Part shown: positions 63,672 through 64,000 of the stretch, one piece after another | How the letters are laid out: every line of letters starts with the position of its first letter | Numbering within the stretch: the first letter of the stretch is position 1 | DNA from: Candidatus Dormiibacterota bacterium | GTDB lineage: Bacteria; Chloroflexota; Dormibacteria; Aeolococcales; Aeolococcaceae | DNA length: 64,000 bases | Direction: 5' to 3' | Assembly: GCA_003162415.1 (NCBI GenBank) | Contig: PMOL01000004.1 | Span: forward strand, 516,474-580,473 | Program-made: the position numbers and the translations under genes | The notes under the pieces: model-generated | Seen by the model: the letters and a program-made list of their open reading frames with translations, nothing else | Told to the model about the DNA's origin: nothing | The model's database searches: none

Positions 63672-64000
63672 TCAGTACAGCAGGTCGTGGCGGACGCGAA
63701 AGGCCCACTGATGCGCGGCGCGCTCCGCGACCGCATTCCACGCCGCAAAACGGCGCCGGCGGATGGGGAGATCCCAGGTGCCGACGTATTCGGTGATCCG
63801 CTCGCTGAATCCCGACTTGAATCGATACAGGCCGTAGAGCGGGTGTGCGGGGTTGAGCTCTGATGCCGGCGGCACCGCCACCAGGTCATAGGCTTCGACC
63901 CCTCGCGTCCTGAGCCAGCGCATCACCTCCCATTGCAGGAGATGCGGCGCCATCACCGCGGCATGCTCCTTGGTCGAGCCGCCGTCCTTGTACCAGGCCT
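63672..64000 (-). CDS. FemAB-type peptidyltransferase, N-terminus outside window
   Basis: The C-terminal 108 residues of a FemX/FemAB GNAT-fold protein, which adds amino acids to lipid II or the peptidoglycan stem. AWYKDGGSTKEHAAVMAPHL, LQWEVMRWLRTRGVEAYDLV, NPAHPLYGLYRFKSGFSERI and TEYVGTWDLPIRRRRFAAWN match the terminal GNAT domain (LLQWE...YRFKSGF...EYVGTWD). The frame is open to the right edge, so the start lies beyond 64000. It converges on yvcK, fitting a cell-wall neighbourhood. Confidence 0.85.
   Translation of the reverse strand, partial: AWYKDGGSTKEHAAVMAPHLLQWEVMRWLRTRGVEAYDLVAVPPASELNPAHPLYGLYRFKSGFSERITEYVGTWDLPIRRRRFAAWNAVAERAAHQWAFRVRHDLLY

Noticed and set aside
1-64000. tRNA, rRNA, rnpB, ssrA or ffs genes
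   Set aside because: I looked in the intergenic regions for T-loop (GGTTCGAnTCC), tmRNA, RNase P and SRP signature strings and found none. A covariance-model scan would be needed to exclude them fully.
1-64000. CRISPR arrays, transposases, integrases, prophage genes
   Set aside because: No spaced direct repeats and no DDE, tyrosine-recombinase or phage structural motifs were seen in any frame.

Overview
The window is a dense, GC-rich bacterial chromosomal segment of about 68 protein genes. It carries the replication-initiation and partition region (dnaA, dnaN, recF, rpmH-rnpA-yidD-yidC-jag, parAB). There are no insertion sequences, phage genes, CRISPR arrays, rRNAs or recognisable tRNAs. Gene content (SUF operon with a Rieske ferredoxin, DUF4388 protein, InhA-like FabI, MmpL-type transporter, citE/maoC/acyl-CoA dehydrogenase genes) suits a soil-type Gram-positive-related (Terrabacteria) lineage, possibly Dormibacterota or Chloroflexota. 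That placement is inference; no taxonomic marker was compared.

Layout. 1-5926 (minus): two tandem GGDEF/EAL proteins, an inositol-phosphatase-like enzyme and a truncated fabI. 6029-12368: a DUF72 protein, an operon of helicase, cysteine-free glutaredoxin-PDZ protein, ECF sigma factor and ogt, and a repeat-tailed protein. 12375-20802: CoA-ester metabolism (citrate-lyase-like lyase, acyl-CoA dehydrogenase, MaoC hydratase), an MmpL transporter and two beta-class DNA methyltransferases without nucleases. 20804-22494: folP-folK. 22511-24189: an acidic unknown, a small membrane protein and an OmpR-type regulator. 24335-30020 (plus): DUF4388 protein, lipoprotein, glycosyltransferase, recF and a DciA-like gene. 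30030-32741 (minus): dnaN and dnaA. 33156-37534 (plus): rpmH, rnpA, yidD, yidC, jag, an M16 protease and ndk. 37544-46658: a flavin hydroxylase, lepB, copCD, sod, parB-parA, a LAGLIDADG-like singleton, a possible structured RNA and a PRC-barrel protein. 46668-55384: iron-sulfur assembly (sufU, DUF59, then the translationally coupled rrf2-sufC-B-D-Rieske-sufS operon), with an MFS pump and a hydrolase between. 55459-64000: a lipoprotein, a second cysteine desulfurase coupled to an isocitrate-dehydrogenase-like gene, a receiver protein, a PfkB kinase, glpX, a membrane-anchored yvcK and a truncated FemAB-type gene.

Three themes cut across the region. (1) Many first-in-operon genes have a TAnnnT -10 hexamer only 4-10 nt before the start codon, pointing to widespread leaderless mRNAs. 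(2) Some genes lack an ordinary start codon: rpmH has ATC at the invariant Met position behind a good Shine-Dalgarno, the M16 protease seems to start with CTG overlapping the jag stop, and the 25.7 kb lipoprotein has no usable start near its signal peptide. (3) Three DnaA boxes are spaced exactly 11 bp apart upstream of dnaA, with more boxes between dnaA and dnaN, marking a likely oriC.
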